Below, in pieces: positions 42,106 through 51,996 of a stretch of 64,000 nucleotides of DNA. The stretch comes from Pseudomonas synxantha (GTDB lineage: Bacteria; Pseudomonadota; Gammaproteobacteria; Pseudomonadales; Pseudomonadaceae), in contig NZ_LT629786.1 of assembly GCF_900105675.1 (NCBI RefSeq), positions 6,386,001-6,450,000 of the forward strand, given 5' to 3'. Every line of letters starts with the position of its first letter. The first letter of the stretch is position 1. The notes below the pieces were generated by a model that made no database searches, was not told the origin of the DNA, and saw only the letters and a program-made list of their open reading frames with translations. The position numbers and the translations under genes are program-made.

Positions 42106-43032
42106 GTGAGTGAGCGTTCCAGTCATTGGCAATTGCAGACCATCGTCAGCCAGCTGCGCGGCGCCCGCGACCAGTGGCGAACGCGCAACGGGCGCTTGAG
42201 TGGCGAGCATGGTGGCCGTGAGTTGCCGTCCCGCGAGGCAGTGGCGCAGATCCTTGAAGCCTTGTGCGGTGCGCTGTTCCCCATGCGCCTGGGCCCGGTG
42301 GACCTGCGCGAGGAAAGCGAAGATTTTTATGTAGGGCACACTCTCGACGTGGCGCTCAATGCCTTGCTTGCCCAGGCGCGCCTGGAGTTGCGCTACGCCG
42401 CACGCCAGGTCGGTGAGGATGCTGGTGAAGTCGATGCCCTGGCCATTCGCCTGATCCAGGATTTCGCCCTGGCGCTGCCGTCCCTGCGCAGCCTGTTGGA
42501 CACCGACGTACTCGCCGCCTACCACGGCGATCCGGCCGCGCGCAGTGTGGATGAAGTGCTGCTGTGCTACCCGGGCATCCTGGCGGTTATTCACCATCGC
42601 CTGGCTCATCATCTATACCGGGCCGGTTTGCCGCTGCTGGCGCGAATCAGCGCGGAAATCGCCCACTCGGCGACCGGCATCGATATCCACCCCGGTGCGC
42701 AGATCGGCCCGAGCTTCTTTATCGACCACGGCACGGGCGTGGTGATTGGCGAGACCGCGATCATCGGCGAGCGGGTGCGCATCTACCAGGCCGTGACACT
42801 GGGCGCCAAGCGCTTCCCGGCGGACGAAGATGGGCAGTTGCAGAAAGGCCATCCACGGCACCCGATCGTTGAGGATGACGTGGTGATTTATGCCGGGGCG
42901 ACGATCCTGGGGCGGATTACCATCGGCAAGGGTTCGACCATTGGCGGTAATGTGTGGCTGACCCGCAGCGTGCCGGCGGGGGCGAATATCACCCAGGCGA
43001 ACTTGCAGCATGATGATGGGGCGCAGAAGTAA
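42106..43032 (+). CDS. epsC: Serine O-acetyltransferase EpsC (CysE family)
   Basis: 308 residues using GTG 42106, which sits 9 bases after SD AGGAG (42092-42096); two upstream in-frame ATGs are badly placed relative to this SD. It acetylates L-serine to O-acetylserine, the acceptor for sulfide in cysteine synthesis. The N-terminal helical domain is followed by left-handed beta-helix hexapeptide repeats: IDIHPGAQIGPSFFIDHGTG, VVIGETAIIGERVRIYQAVT and GATILGRITIGKGSTIGGNV. The Asp-His pair (IDHGTG) is conserved. It diverges from dcyD (166-base gap). A TAAGAACTA-like sequence in the gap may be a CysB site (inferred). Confidence 0.85.
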   Translation: MSERSSHWQLQTIVSQLRGARDQWRTRNGRLSGEHGGRELPSREAVAQILEALCGALFPMRLGPVDLREESEDFYVGHTLDVALNALLAQARLELRYAARQVGEDAGEVDALAIRLIQDFALALPSLRSLLDTDVLAAYHGDPAARSVDEVLLCYPGILAVIHHRLAHHLYRAGLPLLARISAEIAHSATGIDIHPGAQIGPSFFIDHGTGVVIGETAIIGERVRIYQAVTLGAKRFPADEDGQLQKGHPRHPIVEDDVVIYAGATILGRITIGKGSTIGGNVWLTRSVPAGANITQANLQHDDGAQK

Positions 43033-43060
43033 CCGCGCACTCAGGCACTACACAAAACCA

Positions 43061-43151
43061 ATGTGGGAGGGGGCTTGCTCCCGATAGAGGTGGATCAATC
43101 AGCTTATCTGTAGCTGACCCACCGTAATCGGGAGCAAGCCCCCTCCCACAT
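43061..43151. repeat. REPIN (REP doublet)
   Basis: Forward ATGTGGGAGGGGGCTTGC and reverse complement after epsC. It occupies the first part of the 374-base gap before betT. Confidence 0.9.
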
Positions 43152-43286
43152 TGTTTAATCGCATGTTCAAATTCACATGTCATCACTGAACGATTTGTCA
43201 TTTAGATCCGTCATACCAATCCTTGAGCTAGTGTAGAAATCACCTACCATTCGGCCCTGCAATTAGTCCCAGACCGCCTATTCATG

Positions 43287-43314
43287 TTTAACTTGAATGT
43301 TCGTTCAAGTTAAA
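43287..43314. promoter_or_regulatory. Perfect palindrome upstream of betT, candidate BetI operator
   Basis: TTTAACTTGAA and TTCAAGTTAAA form perfect 11-base arms around TGTTCG. The TTGAA/TTCAA core resembles TetR-family operators such as BetI sites. It lies 93 bases before betT. BetI is choline-responsive in related bacteria; no betI gene is in this window, so control would be in trans. Confidence 0.6.
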
Positions 43315-43353
43315 CCGGTGGTTCGCTGCCCGCTCACAACAGGAGGCTTACCT

Positions 43354-43407
43354 TTGCTGAGTCCGTTATTTACAGCCACATCCCACACCCCAGGGGTGCA
43401 TCGTTAA
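43354..43407 (+). CDS. Candidate 17-codon leader peptide overlapping betT start
   Basis: SD AGGAGG (43341-43346) stands 7 bases before TTG 43354, opening a 17-codon frame (LSPLFTATSHTPGVHR after the start). Its TAA overlaps the betT ATG (TAATG). The betT start itself has only a weak SD, so coupling through this leader is plausible. Unproven; the strong SD could be fortuitous. Confidence 0.35.
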   Translation: MLSPLFTATSHTPGVHR

Positions 43408-45407
43408 TGAGTGCATCGTCCACCCCATCCAGCGGCCTGGTGCGCATGAATGCGCCCGTTTTCTACTTTGCCGCGACTTTTATCCTGCTGTTTGGCATTA
43501 CCGTCATCGCTATCCCGCAACAGGCCGGCGCCTGGCTGCTGGCGGCGCAAAACTGGGCGGCCAATACGGTCGGCTGGTACTACATGCTGGCGATGACCCT
43601 GTATCTGGTCTTCGTGGTGGTCACCGCGCTATCGGGCTACGGCAAGATAAAACTCGGTGCCGACCACGACGAGCCCGAATTCAGTTACCTGTCCTGGGCC
43701 GGCATGCTGTTCGCCGCCGGGATCAGCATCACGCTCTTCTTTTTCTGCGTCTCGGAGCCGTTGACCCACTTGGTGCAACCGCCCCAAGGCGAAGCGATGA
43801 ACGCCGATGCGGCGCGCCAGGCCATGCAGGTGCTGTTCCTGCACTGGGGCCTGCACGGCTGGGGCGTGTTCGCGTTTGTCGGCATGGCCCTGGCGTATTT
43901 CGCCTATCGGCATAACCTGCCTTTGGCATTGCGTTCGGCGCTATACCCGCTGATCGGCAAGCGCATCAATGGTCCCATCGGTTACGCGGTGGATGGTTTC
44001 GGCATCATCGCCACGGTGTTCGGCCTGGGCGCCGACATGGGCTTTGGCGTGCTGCACCTCAACTCCGGCCTGGACTACCTGTTTGGCATTGCCCACACCC
44101 AGTGGATCCAGGTGGGCCTGATCACCCTGATGATGGGCGCGGCGATCATTGTTGCCGTGGCCGGTGTCGACAAAGGTGTGCGGGTGATGTCCGACATCAA
44201 CATGCTGCTGGCCTGTGCGCTGCTGCTGTTCGTGTTGTTTGCCGGGCCTACCCAGCACCTGCTCAACACCCTGATCCAGAACATCGGTGACTACCTGGGC
44301 GCATTGCCCACCAAGAGTTTCGATGTGTATGCCTACGACAAGCCGAGCGACTGGCTGGGCGGCTGGACCGTGTTCTACTGGGCCTGGTGGATCGCATGGT
44401 CGCCATTCGTGGGCCTGTTCATCGCACGTATTTCCCGTGGTCGCACCATCCGTGAATTCGTGTTCGGCGTGTTGTTGATCCCGCTGGGCTTCACCCTGGC
44501 GTGGATGTCGATCTTCGGTAACAGCGCCATCGACCAGGTGCTCAACCATGGCATGGCGGCGCTCGGTCAGTCGGCCATCGATGATCCGTCGATGAGCCTC
44601 TACCTGCTGCTGGAAACCTACCCGTGGAGCAAGACCGTCATCGCGGTCACGGTGTTTATCAGCTTCGTGTTCTTCGTGACCTCGGCGGACTCCGGCACTG
44701 TGGTGCTGTCTACCCTGTCGTCCAAAGGCGGCAACGCCGATGAAGACGGGCCGAAGTGGCTGCGGGTGTTCTGGGGCGCGATGACCGCGCTGGTCACCAG
44801 TGCCTTGCTGTTTGCCGGCAGCATCGATTCGCTCAAGTCAGCGGTGGTACTGACCTCGCTGCCGTTCTCGCTGATCCTGCTGCTGATGATGTGGGGGCTG
44901 CACAAGGCGTTCTATCTGGAGTCGCAGAAGCAGATCGCCCAGCTGCATTCGCTGGCGCCAATTTCGGCTTCGCGCAAAGGCCGTGGCGGTTGGCGCCAGC
45001 GCCTGAGCCAGGCCGTGCACTTCCCGTCGCGCGATGAGGTGTATCGCTTTCTCGAATCGACGGTGCGCCCGGCCATCGAGGAAGTGACGGCGGTGTTTGT
45101 CGAGAAGGGCCTGAATGTGGTCACTCAGCCAGACCCCTCCAACGACAGCGTCAGCCTGGAAATCGGGCATGGCGAGGAGCATCCGTTTATCTACCAGGTG
45201 CAGATGCGCGGCTACTTCACGCCGTCGTTCGCCCGCGGTGGCATGGGCTCCAAAGAGATCAACAACCGCCGCTATTACCGGGCGGAAGTGCACTTGAGCG
45301 AGGGCAGCCAGGACTACGACCTGGTGGGCTACACCAAGGAACAGATCATCAACGACATCCTCGACCAGTACGAGCGGCACCTGCAGTTCCTGCATCTGGT
45401 GCGCTGA
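43407..45407 (+). CDS. betT: BCCT-family choline transporter BetT
   Basis: 666 residues, near the 677 of E. coli BetT. Twelve membrane helices occupy roughly residues 15-510. BCCT hallmarks are the periplasmic and helix segments GADMGFGVLHLNSGLDYLFG and YWAWWIAWSPFVGLFIARIS (aromatic substrate box). A long cytoplasmic C-terminus (about 150 residues, ending KEQIINDILDQYERHLQFLH) is typical of osmoregulated BetT. It imports choline with protons for glycine betaine synthesis or catabolism. It is flanked by the candidate operator and a strong hairpin. The betIBA genes are absent here. Confidence 0.85.
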   Translation: MSASSTPSSGLVRMNAPVFYFAATFILLFGITVIAIPQQAGAWLLAAQNWAANTVGWYYMLAMTLYLVFVVVTALSGYGKIKLGADHDEPEFSYLSWAGMLFAAGISITLFFFCVSEPLTHLVQPPQGEAMNADAARQAMQVLFLHWGLHGWGVFAFVGMALAYFAYRHNLPLALRSALYPLIGKRINGPIGYAVDGFGIIATVFGLGADMGFGVLHLNSGLDYLFGIAHTQWIQVGLITLMMGAAIIVAVAGVDKGVRVMSDINMLLACALLLFVLFAGPTQHLLNTLIQNIGDYLGALPTKSFDVYAYDKPSDWLGGWTVFYWAWWIAWSPFVGLFIARISRGRTIREFVFGVLLIPLGFTLAWMSIFGNSAIDQVLNHGMAALGQSAIDDPSMSLYLLLETYPWSKTVIAVTVFISFVFFVTSADSGTVVLSTLSSKGGNADEDGPKWLRVFWGAMTALVTSALLFAGSIDSLKSAVVLTSLPFSLILLLMMWGLHKAFYLESQKQIAQLHSLAPISASRKGRGGWRQRLSQAVHFPSRDEVYRFLESTVRPAIEEVTAVFVEKGLNVVTQPDPSNDSVSLEIGHGEEHPFIYQVQMRGYFTPSFARGGMGSKEINNRRYYRAEVHLSEGSQDYDLVGYTKEQIINDILDQYERHLQFLHLVR

Positions 45408-45488
45408 GTAATATGCGGTAAACCGTTCCTCTCAAGTAGGCCTTTGCTGTAAAAGGAAGAGGCAGACTTAAGCGATTCAGCTGCTTAA

Positions 45489-45520
45489 AAGGCCTGGGAA
45501 TATTGATATTCCCAGGCCTT
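45489..45520 (+). terminator. Perfect 15-bp hairpin after betT
   Basis: AAGGCCTGGGAATAT and ATATTCCCAGGCCTT pair with only TG between them. The downstream T content is modest (ATTTG), so it may act as terminator for betT or as an mRNA-protecting structure. It lies 27 bases before the aldo-keto reductase ATG. Confidence 0.65.
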
Positions 45521-45547
45521 ATTTGCCCCAGCTCAAGAGAGGATTCG

Positions 45548-46585
45548 ATGACTTACATTGCTGCCGAAAACCGCTATGAATCTATTCCTTATCGCCGCGT
45601 AGGTCGCAGTGGATTGGTGCTGCCAGCACTGTCCCTGGGGCTGTGGCACAACTTTGGCGACAGCACCCCGATCGACACCCAGCGCGCCCTGCTGCGCACG
45701 GCGTTCGACCTGGGCATCAACCATTTCGACCTGGCCAACAACTACGGCCCGCCCTATGGCAGCGCCGAGATCAACTTTGGCCGCTTGCTGCGCGAAGACT
45801 TCAAGCACTATCGCGACGAATTGATCATCTCCAGCAAGGCCGGTTGGGACATGTGGCCCGGCCCGTACGGCCAGGGCGGTGGTTCGCGCAAATACGTATT
45901 GGCAAGCCTGGACCAGAGCCTGCAACGCTTGGGCGTCGACTATGTGGATATCTTCTACTCCCACCGTTTCGACCCCGACACACCCCTGGAAGAAACCGCC
46001 AGCGCCCTCGCCACCGCCGTGCAACAAGGCAAGGCGTTGTATATCGGCATCTCCTCCTACTCCGGTGTGAAGACCCGCGAAATCGCAGCCTTGCTCAACG
46101 AGTGGAAAGTGCCGCTGCTGATCCATCAGCCAGCCTACAACCTGCTCAACCGCTGGGTGGAAAAAGACCTGCTCGACACCACCGAAGAGCTCGGCGCAGG
46201 GGTGATCGCTTTCACGCCGCTGGCCCAGGGCTTGCTCACTGATAAATATCTCAACGGTGTACCGGCCGATGCGCGGGTCAACCGCCCGGGTGGCGGCTCC
46301 CTGCAAGCCCAGCACCTGTCCGAAGCCAACATCGCCCACGTGCGCGCACTGAATGAAATCGCCAAGCGCCGTGGTCAGAGCCTGGCTCAATTGGCCCTGG
46401 CGTGGACCTTACGGGATCCACGGGTGACAAGTGCGCTGATCGGTGCCAGCCGGCCGGAGCAGATCATCGAGAATGTCGGGGCGTTGCAGAACCTGAGTTT
46501 CAGTGCTGAGGAACTGGCGGAGATTGATCGGTTTGCGCAGGAAGGTGGGATCAACCTGTGGGAAAAGCCATCCACTGCTGAATAA
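45548..46585 (+). CDS. mgrA: L-glyceraldehyde 3-phosphate reductase (aldo-keto reductase, YghZ-like)
   Basis: 345 residues from ATG 45548 (MTYIAAENRYESIPYRRVGR) with SD AGAGAGGA. It closely follows E. coli YghZ: LPALSLGLWHNFGD, FDLANNYGPPYGSAEINFGRL, SSKAGWDMWPGPYG and DYVDIFYSHRFDPDTPLEET. The catalytic tetrad Asp, Tyr (NNYG), Lys (SKAG) and His (YSHR) is present. It reduces toxic aldehydes such as L-glyceraldehyde 3-phosphate or methylglyoxal with NADPH. It appears monocistronic. Confidence 0.85.
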   Translation: MTYIAAENRYESIPYRRVGRSGLVLPALSLGLWHNFGDSTPIDTQRALLRTAFDLGINHFDLANNYGPPYGSAEINFGRLLREDFKHYRDELIISSKAGWDMWPGPYGQGGGSRKYVLASLDQSLQRLGVDYVDIFYSHRFDPDTPLEETASALATAVQQGKALYIGISSYSGVKTREIAALLNEWKVPLLIHQPAYNLLNRWVEKDLLDTTEELGAGVIAFTPLAQGLLTDKYLNGVPADARVNRPGGGSLQAQHLSEANIAHVRALNEIAKRRGQSLAQLALAWTLRDPRVTSALIGASRPEQIIENVGALQNLSFSAEELAEIDRFAQEGGINLWEKPSTAE

Positions 46586-46605
46586 CTGACACAACGGGGT
46601 CAAAA

Positions 46606-46697
46606 ATGTGGGAGGGGGCTTGCCCCCGATGGCGGTAGGTCAGTCACGAATAATTTGACTGAACCACCGCTATCGGGGGCAAGCCCCCTCCCACATT
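46606..46697. repeat. REPIN (REP doublet)
   Basis: Forward ATGTGGGAGGGGGCTTGC and reverse complement, between the convergent aldo-keto reductase and tauD. Confidence 0.9.
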
Positions 46698-46730
46698 TGA
46701 TCTCCTATGTTTCTCAAATTTGGTCTGTTG

Positions 46731-47579
46731 TTAGAACGGCACATCCCCAAGAATCGTCGCCCGGTGCATCACCCGTCGCTGTGGCCGGTAGTCATCCACT
46801 GCGTAATGCTGGGTCACGCGGTTATCCCAGAACGCCACGTCATTTTCCTGCCAGCGCCAGCGGAGGGTGAACTCCGGGCGTGTCGCGTGAGCAAACAGGA
46901 ATTTCAAGATTGCTTCACTCTCCGCCGGCTCAAGCTCATTGAGCTTGGTGGTAAAACCATCATTCACAAACAGCGACTTACGCCCGCTCACCGGATGCGT
47001 GCGCACCACGGGGTGCGACAGCGGTGGGTTTTTCCGGCGGGTTTGTTCCCAACGCGCCAGGTCTTCGGCGCTATTGCCGAAGCGCTCCAGCGGGAAGGAC
47101 TTGGTGAAGTCGTGGGTGGCGGTCAACCCAGTCAGCAGTACCTTCAATGGCTCGGACAAGGCTTCGTACGCCGCAATACCACTGGCCCACAAGGTATCGC
47201 CCCCGAACGCCGGCAATAGCTTGGCGCTGAGCACCGCGCCGAGGGCCGGCGTCGGCAGGAAGGTCACGTCGGTGTGCCACACCGCGTTGTCGCGCACGTC
47301 GGTGACGGCGGTGTCGAGGATCAGCACTTCGGGCTGTTCCGGTACGTTGGGGTAGATCGGGTGGATGTGCAGGTCGCCGAAGTGCGCCGCGAACCGCGCT
47401 TGCTGCTGCGGGGTGATTGCTTGGCCCCGGAAGAACAGCACCGAGTAGCTGAGCAGCGCCTGCTCGATGGCATCGCGATGTGCCTCGCTCAGCGGCTGGG
47501 TGATATCGACGCCACTGATCTGGGCGCCCAGGGCGGTGCTTAATGGGGTAACGGTCAGGCTGCTCAATGGAGTTCTCAT
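46731..47579 (-). CDS. tauD: Taurine dioxygenase TauD
   Basis: 282 residues from ATG 47579. Fe(II)/2-oxoglutarate oxygenase that converts taurine to sulfite and aminoacetaldehyde. Triad: VWHTDVTF (His99 and Asp101 region) and distal His in [12 protein letters not shown]; co-substrate Arg in RRVMHRATI. Length matches E. coli TauD (283). It is the last gene of tauABCD, starting 3 bases after the tauC stop. It shares ancestry with atsK at 3707 but lacks that protein's extra length. Confidence 0.9.
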   Translation of the reverse strand: MRTPLSSLTVTPLSTALGAQISGVDITQPLSEAHRDAIEQALLSYSVLFFRGQAITPQQQARFAAHFGDLHIHPIYPNVPEQPEVLILDTAVTDVRDNAVWHTDVTFLPTPALGAVLSAKLLPAFGGDTLWASGIAAYEALSEPLKVLLTGLTATHDFTKSFPLERFGNSAEDLARWEQTRRKNPPLSHPVVRTHPVSGRKSLFVNDGFTTKLNELEPAESEAILKFLFAHATRPEFTLRWRWQENDVAFWDNRVTQHYAVDDYRPQRRVMHRATILGDVPF

Positions 47580-47582
47580 CAC

Positions 47583-48419
47583 TTAGTGTGCCTGGCCGTG
47601 CCATGGCACTAATTTACGCTGCAGGGCGCGCAGGCCCATTTCCATGGCAAAGGCGATCAGGGCGATGACCAGGATCCCCAGCACCACCACATCGGTGACC
47701 AGAAACTGCGCCGCCGACTGCACCATGAAGCCCAAGCCGCTGGTGGCTGCAATCAGCTCGGCGGCGACCAGGGTCGACCAGCCCACACCCAGGCCGATAC
47801 GTACCCCGGTGAGGATGTCGGGCAAGGCGCTGGGCAGGATCACATGGCGAATCAGTTGTGCACGGGTGGCGCCCAACGACTGAGCGGCCCGCAGCTTGGC
47901 CGGGTCGACGGTACGCACGCCGGTTGCAGTGGCGATGGCAATCGGGGCGAAGATCGCCAGGTAGATCAGCAGCACCTTGGACAGCTCGCCGATGCCGCAC
48001 CAGATCACGATCAGCGGCAGATAGGCCAGGGGCGGAATCGGCCGGTAGAACTCGATCAGCGGATCGAGAATGCCACGGGCGATACGGTTGGCACCGATGG
48101 CAATCCCCACCGGTACGGCGGTCAGCACCGCAAAGCCCAGGCCCAGGCCGATACGGCTGAGGCTCGCGCCCAGATGCTGCCACAAGGTGGAATCCATGTA
48201 GCCGGTGGTCGCCAGCAGCCAGCCTTTTTGCAGCACGGCGGACGGTGGCGGCAGGAACAGAGGTTCGATCAAGCCCGTGGCGGTCACCGCCCACCAGAGG
48301 GCGAGCAGGGCGACCAGAGTCAGGACGCTGATCCAACGCGTGCTCAGGCTGCGGCGTACCGGGACAGTGGCGTGCGCCACCGGCTTGCTGGCCGTGGCGG
48401 GAAGTTCGTAGCTGCTCAT
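47583..48419 (-). CDS. tauC: Taurine ABC transporter permease TauC
   Basis: 278 residues, about six helices. The N-terminal cytoplasmic segment is followed by [23 protein letters not shown]-type loop: [20 protein letters not shown]. Start overlaps tauB by 4 bases. Unlike the permease at the left edge of the window this is a normal single-domain subunit. Confidence 0.9.
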   Translation of the reverse strand: MSSYELPATASKPVAHATVPVRRSLSTRWISVLTLVALLALWWAVTATGLIEPLFLPPPSAVLQKGWLLATTGYMDSTLWQHLGASLSRIGLGLGFAVLTAVPVGIAIGANRIARGILDPLIEFYRPIPPLAYLPLIVIWCGIGELSKVLLIYLAIFAPIAIATATGVRTVDPAKLRAAQSLGATRAQLIRHVILPSALPDILTGVRIGLGVGWSTLVAAELIAATSGLGFMVQSAAQFLVTDVVVLGILVIALIAFAMEMGLRALQRKLVPWHGQAH

Positions 48420-49195
48420 GCGTACACCTGCCGTTGGGAGAACACCTTGCCCAATACGTGCTCGCGGGTTTCGATAAAGCGCGGGTCGGACTTGATCGCC
48501 CGGGCCGACTCCCCGGCGGCATAGCGTTGGCCGAAATCCAGCTGCAGGCGTTCGACGATCTGGCCGGGGTTGGGTGCCAGCAGGATCAGGTCCGTGGCGA
48601 GGAACACCGCTTCTTCAATGTCATGGGTAATCAGGAATACCGGCTTGGCGGTGCGCCGCCAGACTTGCAGCAGCAGCTCCTGCATCTGTTCGCGGGTAAA
48701 GGCATCCAGGGCGCCGAAGGGCTCGTCCATCAGTAATACCCGTGGGTCTGCCGCCAAGGCACGGGCCAGGCCGACGCGTTGCTTCTGGCCACCGGAGAGT
48801 TGCCAGATGCGGCGGCTGTCGAAGCCGGCCAGGTCAACAAGGGCGAGCATTTCGCGAGCGCGGACTTCGCGCTGCGCCTTGGGCACGCCGGCCAGTTCGA
48901 GGCCGAAAGCCACATTGGCGAGCACGTCCTGCCAGGGCAGCAAGGCATCGTCCTGAAACACCACGCCGCGTTCGGCGCTGGGGCCTTTGACCGGCACACC
49001 GTCAAGGGTGATGCGCCCGGCAGACGGTTCGACGAAGCCGGCGATCAGGTTCAGCAGTGAAGTCTTGCCACTGCCGGACGGGCCGAGGGCGACCAGCAGT
49101 TGCTGGGGCCCGAGGTCCAGGGATATGTCAGACAGTACCGGTTCCGGGGCGCCTGGGTACTGTGCGCTGATGCGCTCCAGTTGTAGCAAGGCCAT
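48416..49195 (-). CDS. tauB: Taurine ABC transporter ATPase TauB
   Basis: 259 residues from ATG 49195 ([20 protein letters not shown]) with SD AGGAGTTG; an upstream TTG in frame is less likely. Walker [11 protein letters not shown]-loop [17 protein letters not shown], signature [13 protein letters not shown], Walker [16 protein letters not shown] and H-loop LITHDIEEA. Confidence 0.9.
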   Translation of the reverse strand: MALLQLERISAQYPGAPEPVLSDISLDLGPQQLLVALGPSGSGKTSLLNLIAGFVEPSAGRITLDGVPVKGPSAERGVVFQDDALLPWQDVLANVAFGLELAGVPKAQREVRAREMLALVDLAGFDSRRIWQLSGGQKQRVGLARALAADPRVLLMDEPFGALDAFTREQMQELLLQVWRRTAKPVFLITHDIEEAVFLATDLILLAPNPGQIVERLQLDFGQRYAAGESARAIKSDPRFIETREHVLGKVFSQRQVYA

Positions 49196-49212
49196 CGCGA
49201 TCAACTCCTGAA

Positions 49213-50205
49213 TCAGTGGGTGATGAACTGGGCGCTGACGTAAGGGGCGTAGTCCGGCAGCACGGCGTCGACCTTGCCTTGTTCCTTGAGGAACGCAGCG
49301 GTGTCGGTGACGGCCTGGATGGTCGGTGCGCCCAGCAGGGTGACCTGGTCAGCGGCCAGCGGGTAGACGTTGCCTTGCAGCAGCAAGGGGATATCGCTGG
49401 GCTTGGCGCCGGAGAGTTTCACCAGTTTGTCGACGTTGCCTGTGTCGGCGAGCCAGGCTTGTGGGTCTTTGCGGTAGGCGGCGTAGGCATCCAGGGTGAC
49501 CTTGGCGAAGGCGGTGACGATTTCCGGGTGCTTCTCGGCGAAGTCTTTGCGCACAATCCAGGCATCGAAAGTCGGCGCGCCGAACTTGGCCAGCTCGCCG
49601 GAGGTGATCAGCACCTTGCCGTTTTCCTTGGCTACGCCCAGGGCGGGGTCCCACACGTAGGTGGCGTCGATATCACCGCGCTTCCAGGCGGCGATGATGG
49701 CCGGCGGGGCGAGGTTGAGGATGGTGACTTTGGCCGGGTCGATGTTCCAGTGTTTCAGCGCAGCCAGCAGGCTGTAGTGGCCGGTGGACACAAAGGGCAC
49801 GGCGATCTTTTTGCCGATCAGGTCCTGGGGGCTGCTGATCCCCGAACCGTTACGCGCCACCAGCGCTTCGGCGCCGCCGATCTGGGTCGCGATGAGGAAG
49901 GTTTCTACTGGGACTTTGCGGGTTATCGCGGCGGTCAGCGGGCTGGAACCGAGGTAGCCGATCTGCACGTCGCCGGAGGCGATAGCGGCAATGATGTCGG
50001 CACCGTTATCGAATTTGCGCCAGTCGATCTTGGCATGGGTGGCTTTTTCATAGGCGCCGTCGGCTTGGGCGACTTTGGCCGGGTCGACGGTGGTCTGATA
50101 AGCAATGGTCACGTCCGCCGCCTGGGCAAACAGGCTGGCACCGGCCAGGGACAACGCGGCCAACAGGCGCAGAGGGGTCAGCAGTTTCAAGGGGAAGCTC
50201 CTCAT
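49213..50205 (-). CDS. tauA: Taurine-binding periplasmic protein TauA
   Basis: 330 residues; signal peptide ends [14 protein letters not shown]. TauA hallmarks: [63 protein letters not shown] and [13 protein letters not shown]. First gene of tauABCD. Its AT-rich promoter (50220-50285) carries a diverged copy of the sulfur motif. Confidence 0.9.
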   Translation of the reverse strand: MRSFPLKLLTPLRLLAALSLAGASLFAQAADVTIAYQTTVDPAKVAQADGAYEKATHAKIDWRKFDNGADIIAAIASGDVQIGYLGSSPLTAAITRKVPVETFLIATQIGGAEALVARNGSGISSPQDLIGKKIAVPFVSTGHYSLLAALKHWNIDPAKVTILNLAPPAIIAAWKRGDIDATYVWDPALGVAKENGKVLITSGELAKFGAPTFDAWIVRKDFAEKHPEIVTAFAKVTLDAYAAYRKDPQAWLADTGNVDKLVKLSGAKPSDIPLLLQGNVYPLAADQVTLLGAPTIQAVTDTAAFLKEQGKVDAVLPDYAPYVSAQFITH

Positions 50206-50264
50206 TCAGGCGGCCGAGGGTCGGCGTGTGAGGAGACTAAATGATCTAAGAACTACAAAATAAA

Positions 50265-50280
50265 TAACTTTTTAGAATTA
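50265..50280 (+). promoter_or_regulatory. AT-rich motif before tauA
   Basis: TAACTTTTTAGAATTA preceded by AAATAAA, a relaxed copy of the element at 37257-37272, in the same orientation relative to its minus-strand gene. Located 60-75 bases before the tauA start. Confidence 0.4.
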
Positions 50281-50315
50281 GCTTATGAAGCAAATTCTGC
50301 GCATGCGAGGGACCA

Positions 50316-50404
50316 ATGTGGGAGGGGGCTTGCTCCCGATAGCGCAATGACAGTCACTGGATGATTGACTGAAAGACCGCCATCGGGAGCAAGCCCCCTC
50401 CCAC
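50316..50404. repeat. REPIN (REP doublet)
   Basis: Forward ATGTGGGAGGGGGCTTGC and reverse complement between tauA and gshA. Confidence 0.9.
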
Positions 50405-50412
50405 ACAAGCCA

Positions 50413-51996
50413 TCAGTTGCTGATGGCGAGGATACTGGCCTGGTACGACCCGACAAACACATCGAAATCGCCCACTTCGTTCTGCTCCAGCTCCGCCTGC
50501 TGTGCCAGCGATGTGCGGGCCTGCTCTTCGAAGCGCGCCTGCTCTTGGGCAGCCAACGGCTCACGGCGGAAATACTCGGCATGCACCTCGCTCTGATGCA
50601 GGGAGAATTGCGCAAAACTCTCCTTGCGCTCGGCCATCGCCGCCAGCACCTGGGCCGAAGGCGTCAGGGACGAATCCTTGACCTTGGCCAACTGGGCATC
50701 CAGCGCCTCGCTGTGTTCGGTGATGCCGTGACTCTCATCGAGCAGGGCGGCCAGGGGGGCAATCTTCTCCAGCAACTCGCCAGCCCACTCCTTCATGTCC
50801 ACCGCCTGACCTTCGCGCTGCAATTGCAGGCCCGGACGGCGACCTTCCTTGACCACGCTGAGGAAGTTGGAGGTGGCATTGCCACATTCGTTATTGGCGA
50901 ACAGCGGGCTGTCGTTCAACGCGCAATACAGCAGGAACGCGTCGAGGAAACGCGACTCCGGCAGGTCGATACCCATCGGCAGGAACGGGTTGATATCCAG
51001 GCAGCGTACTTCGATGTACTGGATACCGCGGGCCATCAGCGCCTGGATCGGCCGCTCGCCGGTGTAGGTCACGCGCTTGGGACGGATGTTGGAGTAGTAC
51101 TCGTTTTCGATCTGCAGGATGTTGGTGTTGAGCTGCACCCACTCACCATCCTTGTGCGTGCCGACTTCGACGTATGGCGCGTAGGGCGTTGCCACCGCTT
51201 CGCGCAGGCTGTCGGTGTAGCTGGCCAAATCGTTGTAGCACGGCGTCAGGCCGGCCTGGGCGTTGCTCTGGTAACCCAGGTCGCTCATGCGCAGGCTGGT
51301 GGCGTAGGGCAGGTACAAGGTTTCGGCGTCGAGCACTTCCAGCTGGTGCGAACGCCCGCGCAGGAAGCCGGCGTCCAAGGCCGGCGAGGCACCGAACAGG
51401 TACATCAGCAGCCAGCTGTAGCGACGGAAATTGCGGATCAGCGCGATATAGGCGGTGGACTGGTAGTCGCGGTCGGTGCCGACAAATCCATCGGCTTCCT
51501 TGAGCAACGGCCACAGCTGTTCGGGCAGGGAAAAGTTGTAGTGGATGCCGGCGATGCACTGCATGGTCTTGCCGTATCGCAGGGCCAGGCCCTTGCGGTA
51601 CACGTACTTGAGCTGGCCGATATTGGAGGTGCCATAGTAGGCAATCGGAATATCTTCCTCGGCCGGCAACGGGCACGGCATCGAGGGGCTCCACAGGTAT
51701 TCGTTGCCCAGCTTGCTATAGGCAAAGCGATGGATCTTGTCCAGGCTGCCCAAGGTATCGGCCGGGTCGGGCAGGGCTGGGGTGATGAACTCCAGCAGCG
51801 ATTCCGAATAGTCGGTGGTGATCTGTTCGTTGGTCAACGCAGCGCCCAGGGCTTCAGGGTGCGGCGTTTGCGCCAGGCGACCCTCGCTGGTGACGCGCAG
51901 GCATTCACGCTCGATGCCGTGCAAGCACTGCTCTAGCAGGGAGAGGTGTTCGCGCTTGCCGAGCAGGGCCAGGCGGCGGTTGAGAAGTTCGCTCAA
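50413..51996 (-). CDS. gshA: Glutamate-cysteine ligase GshA
   Basis: 527 residues if translation starts at TTG 51996. SD GAAGGA sits 7-8 bases before that TTG, while the upstream GTG 52011 would overlap the SD. The start then aligns with [13 protein letters not shown] of other pseudomonads. First step of glutathione synthesis, forming gamma-glutamylcysteine. Class I motifs: [47 protein letters not shown] and [15 protein letters not shown] major cysteine consumer beside the sulfur island. Confidence 0.9.
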   Translation of the reverse strand: MSELLNRRLALLGKREHLSLLEQCLHGIERECLRVTSEGRLAQTPHPEALGAALTNEQITTDYSESLLEFITPALPDPADTLGSLDKIHRFAYSKLGNEYLWSPSMPCPLPAEEDIPIAYYGTSNIGQLKYVYRKGLALRYGKTMQCIAGIHYNFSLPEQLWPLLKEADGFVGTDRDYQSTAYIALIRNFRRYSWLLMYLFGASPALDAGFLRGRSHQLEVLDAETLYLPYATSLRMSDLGYQSNAQAGLTPCYNDLASYTDSLREAVATPYAPYVEVGTHKDGEWVQLNTNILQIENEYYSNIRPKRVTYTGERPIQALMARGIQYIEVRCLDINPFLPMGIDLPESRFLDAFLLYCALNDSPLFANNECGNATSNFLSVVKEGRRPGLQLQREGQAVDMKEWAGELLEKIAPLAALLDESHGITEHSEALDAQLAKVKDSSLTPSAQVLAAMAERKESFAQFSLHQSEVHAEYFRREPLAAQEQARFEEQARTSLAQQAELEQNEVGDFDVFVGSYQASILAISN

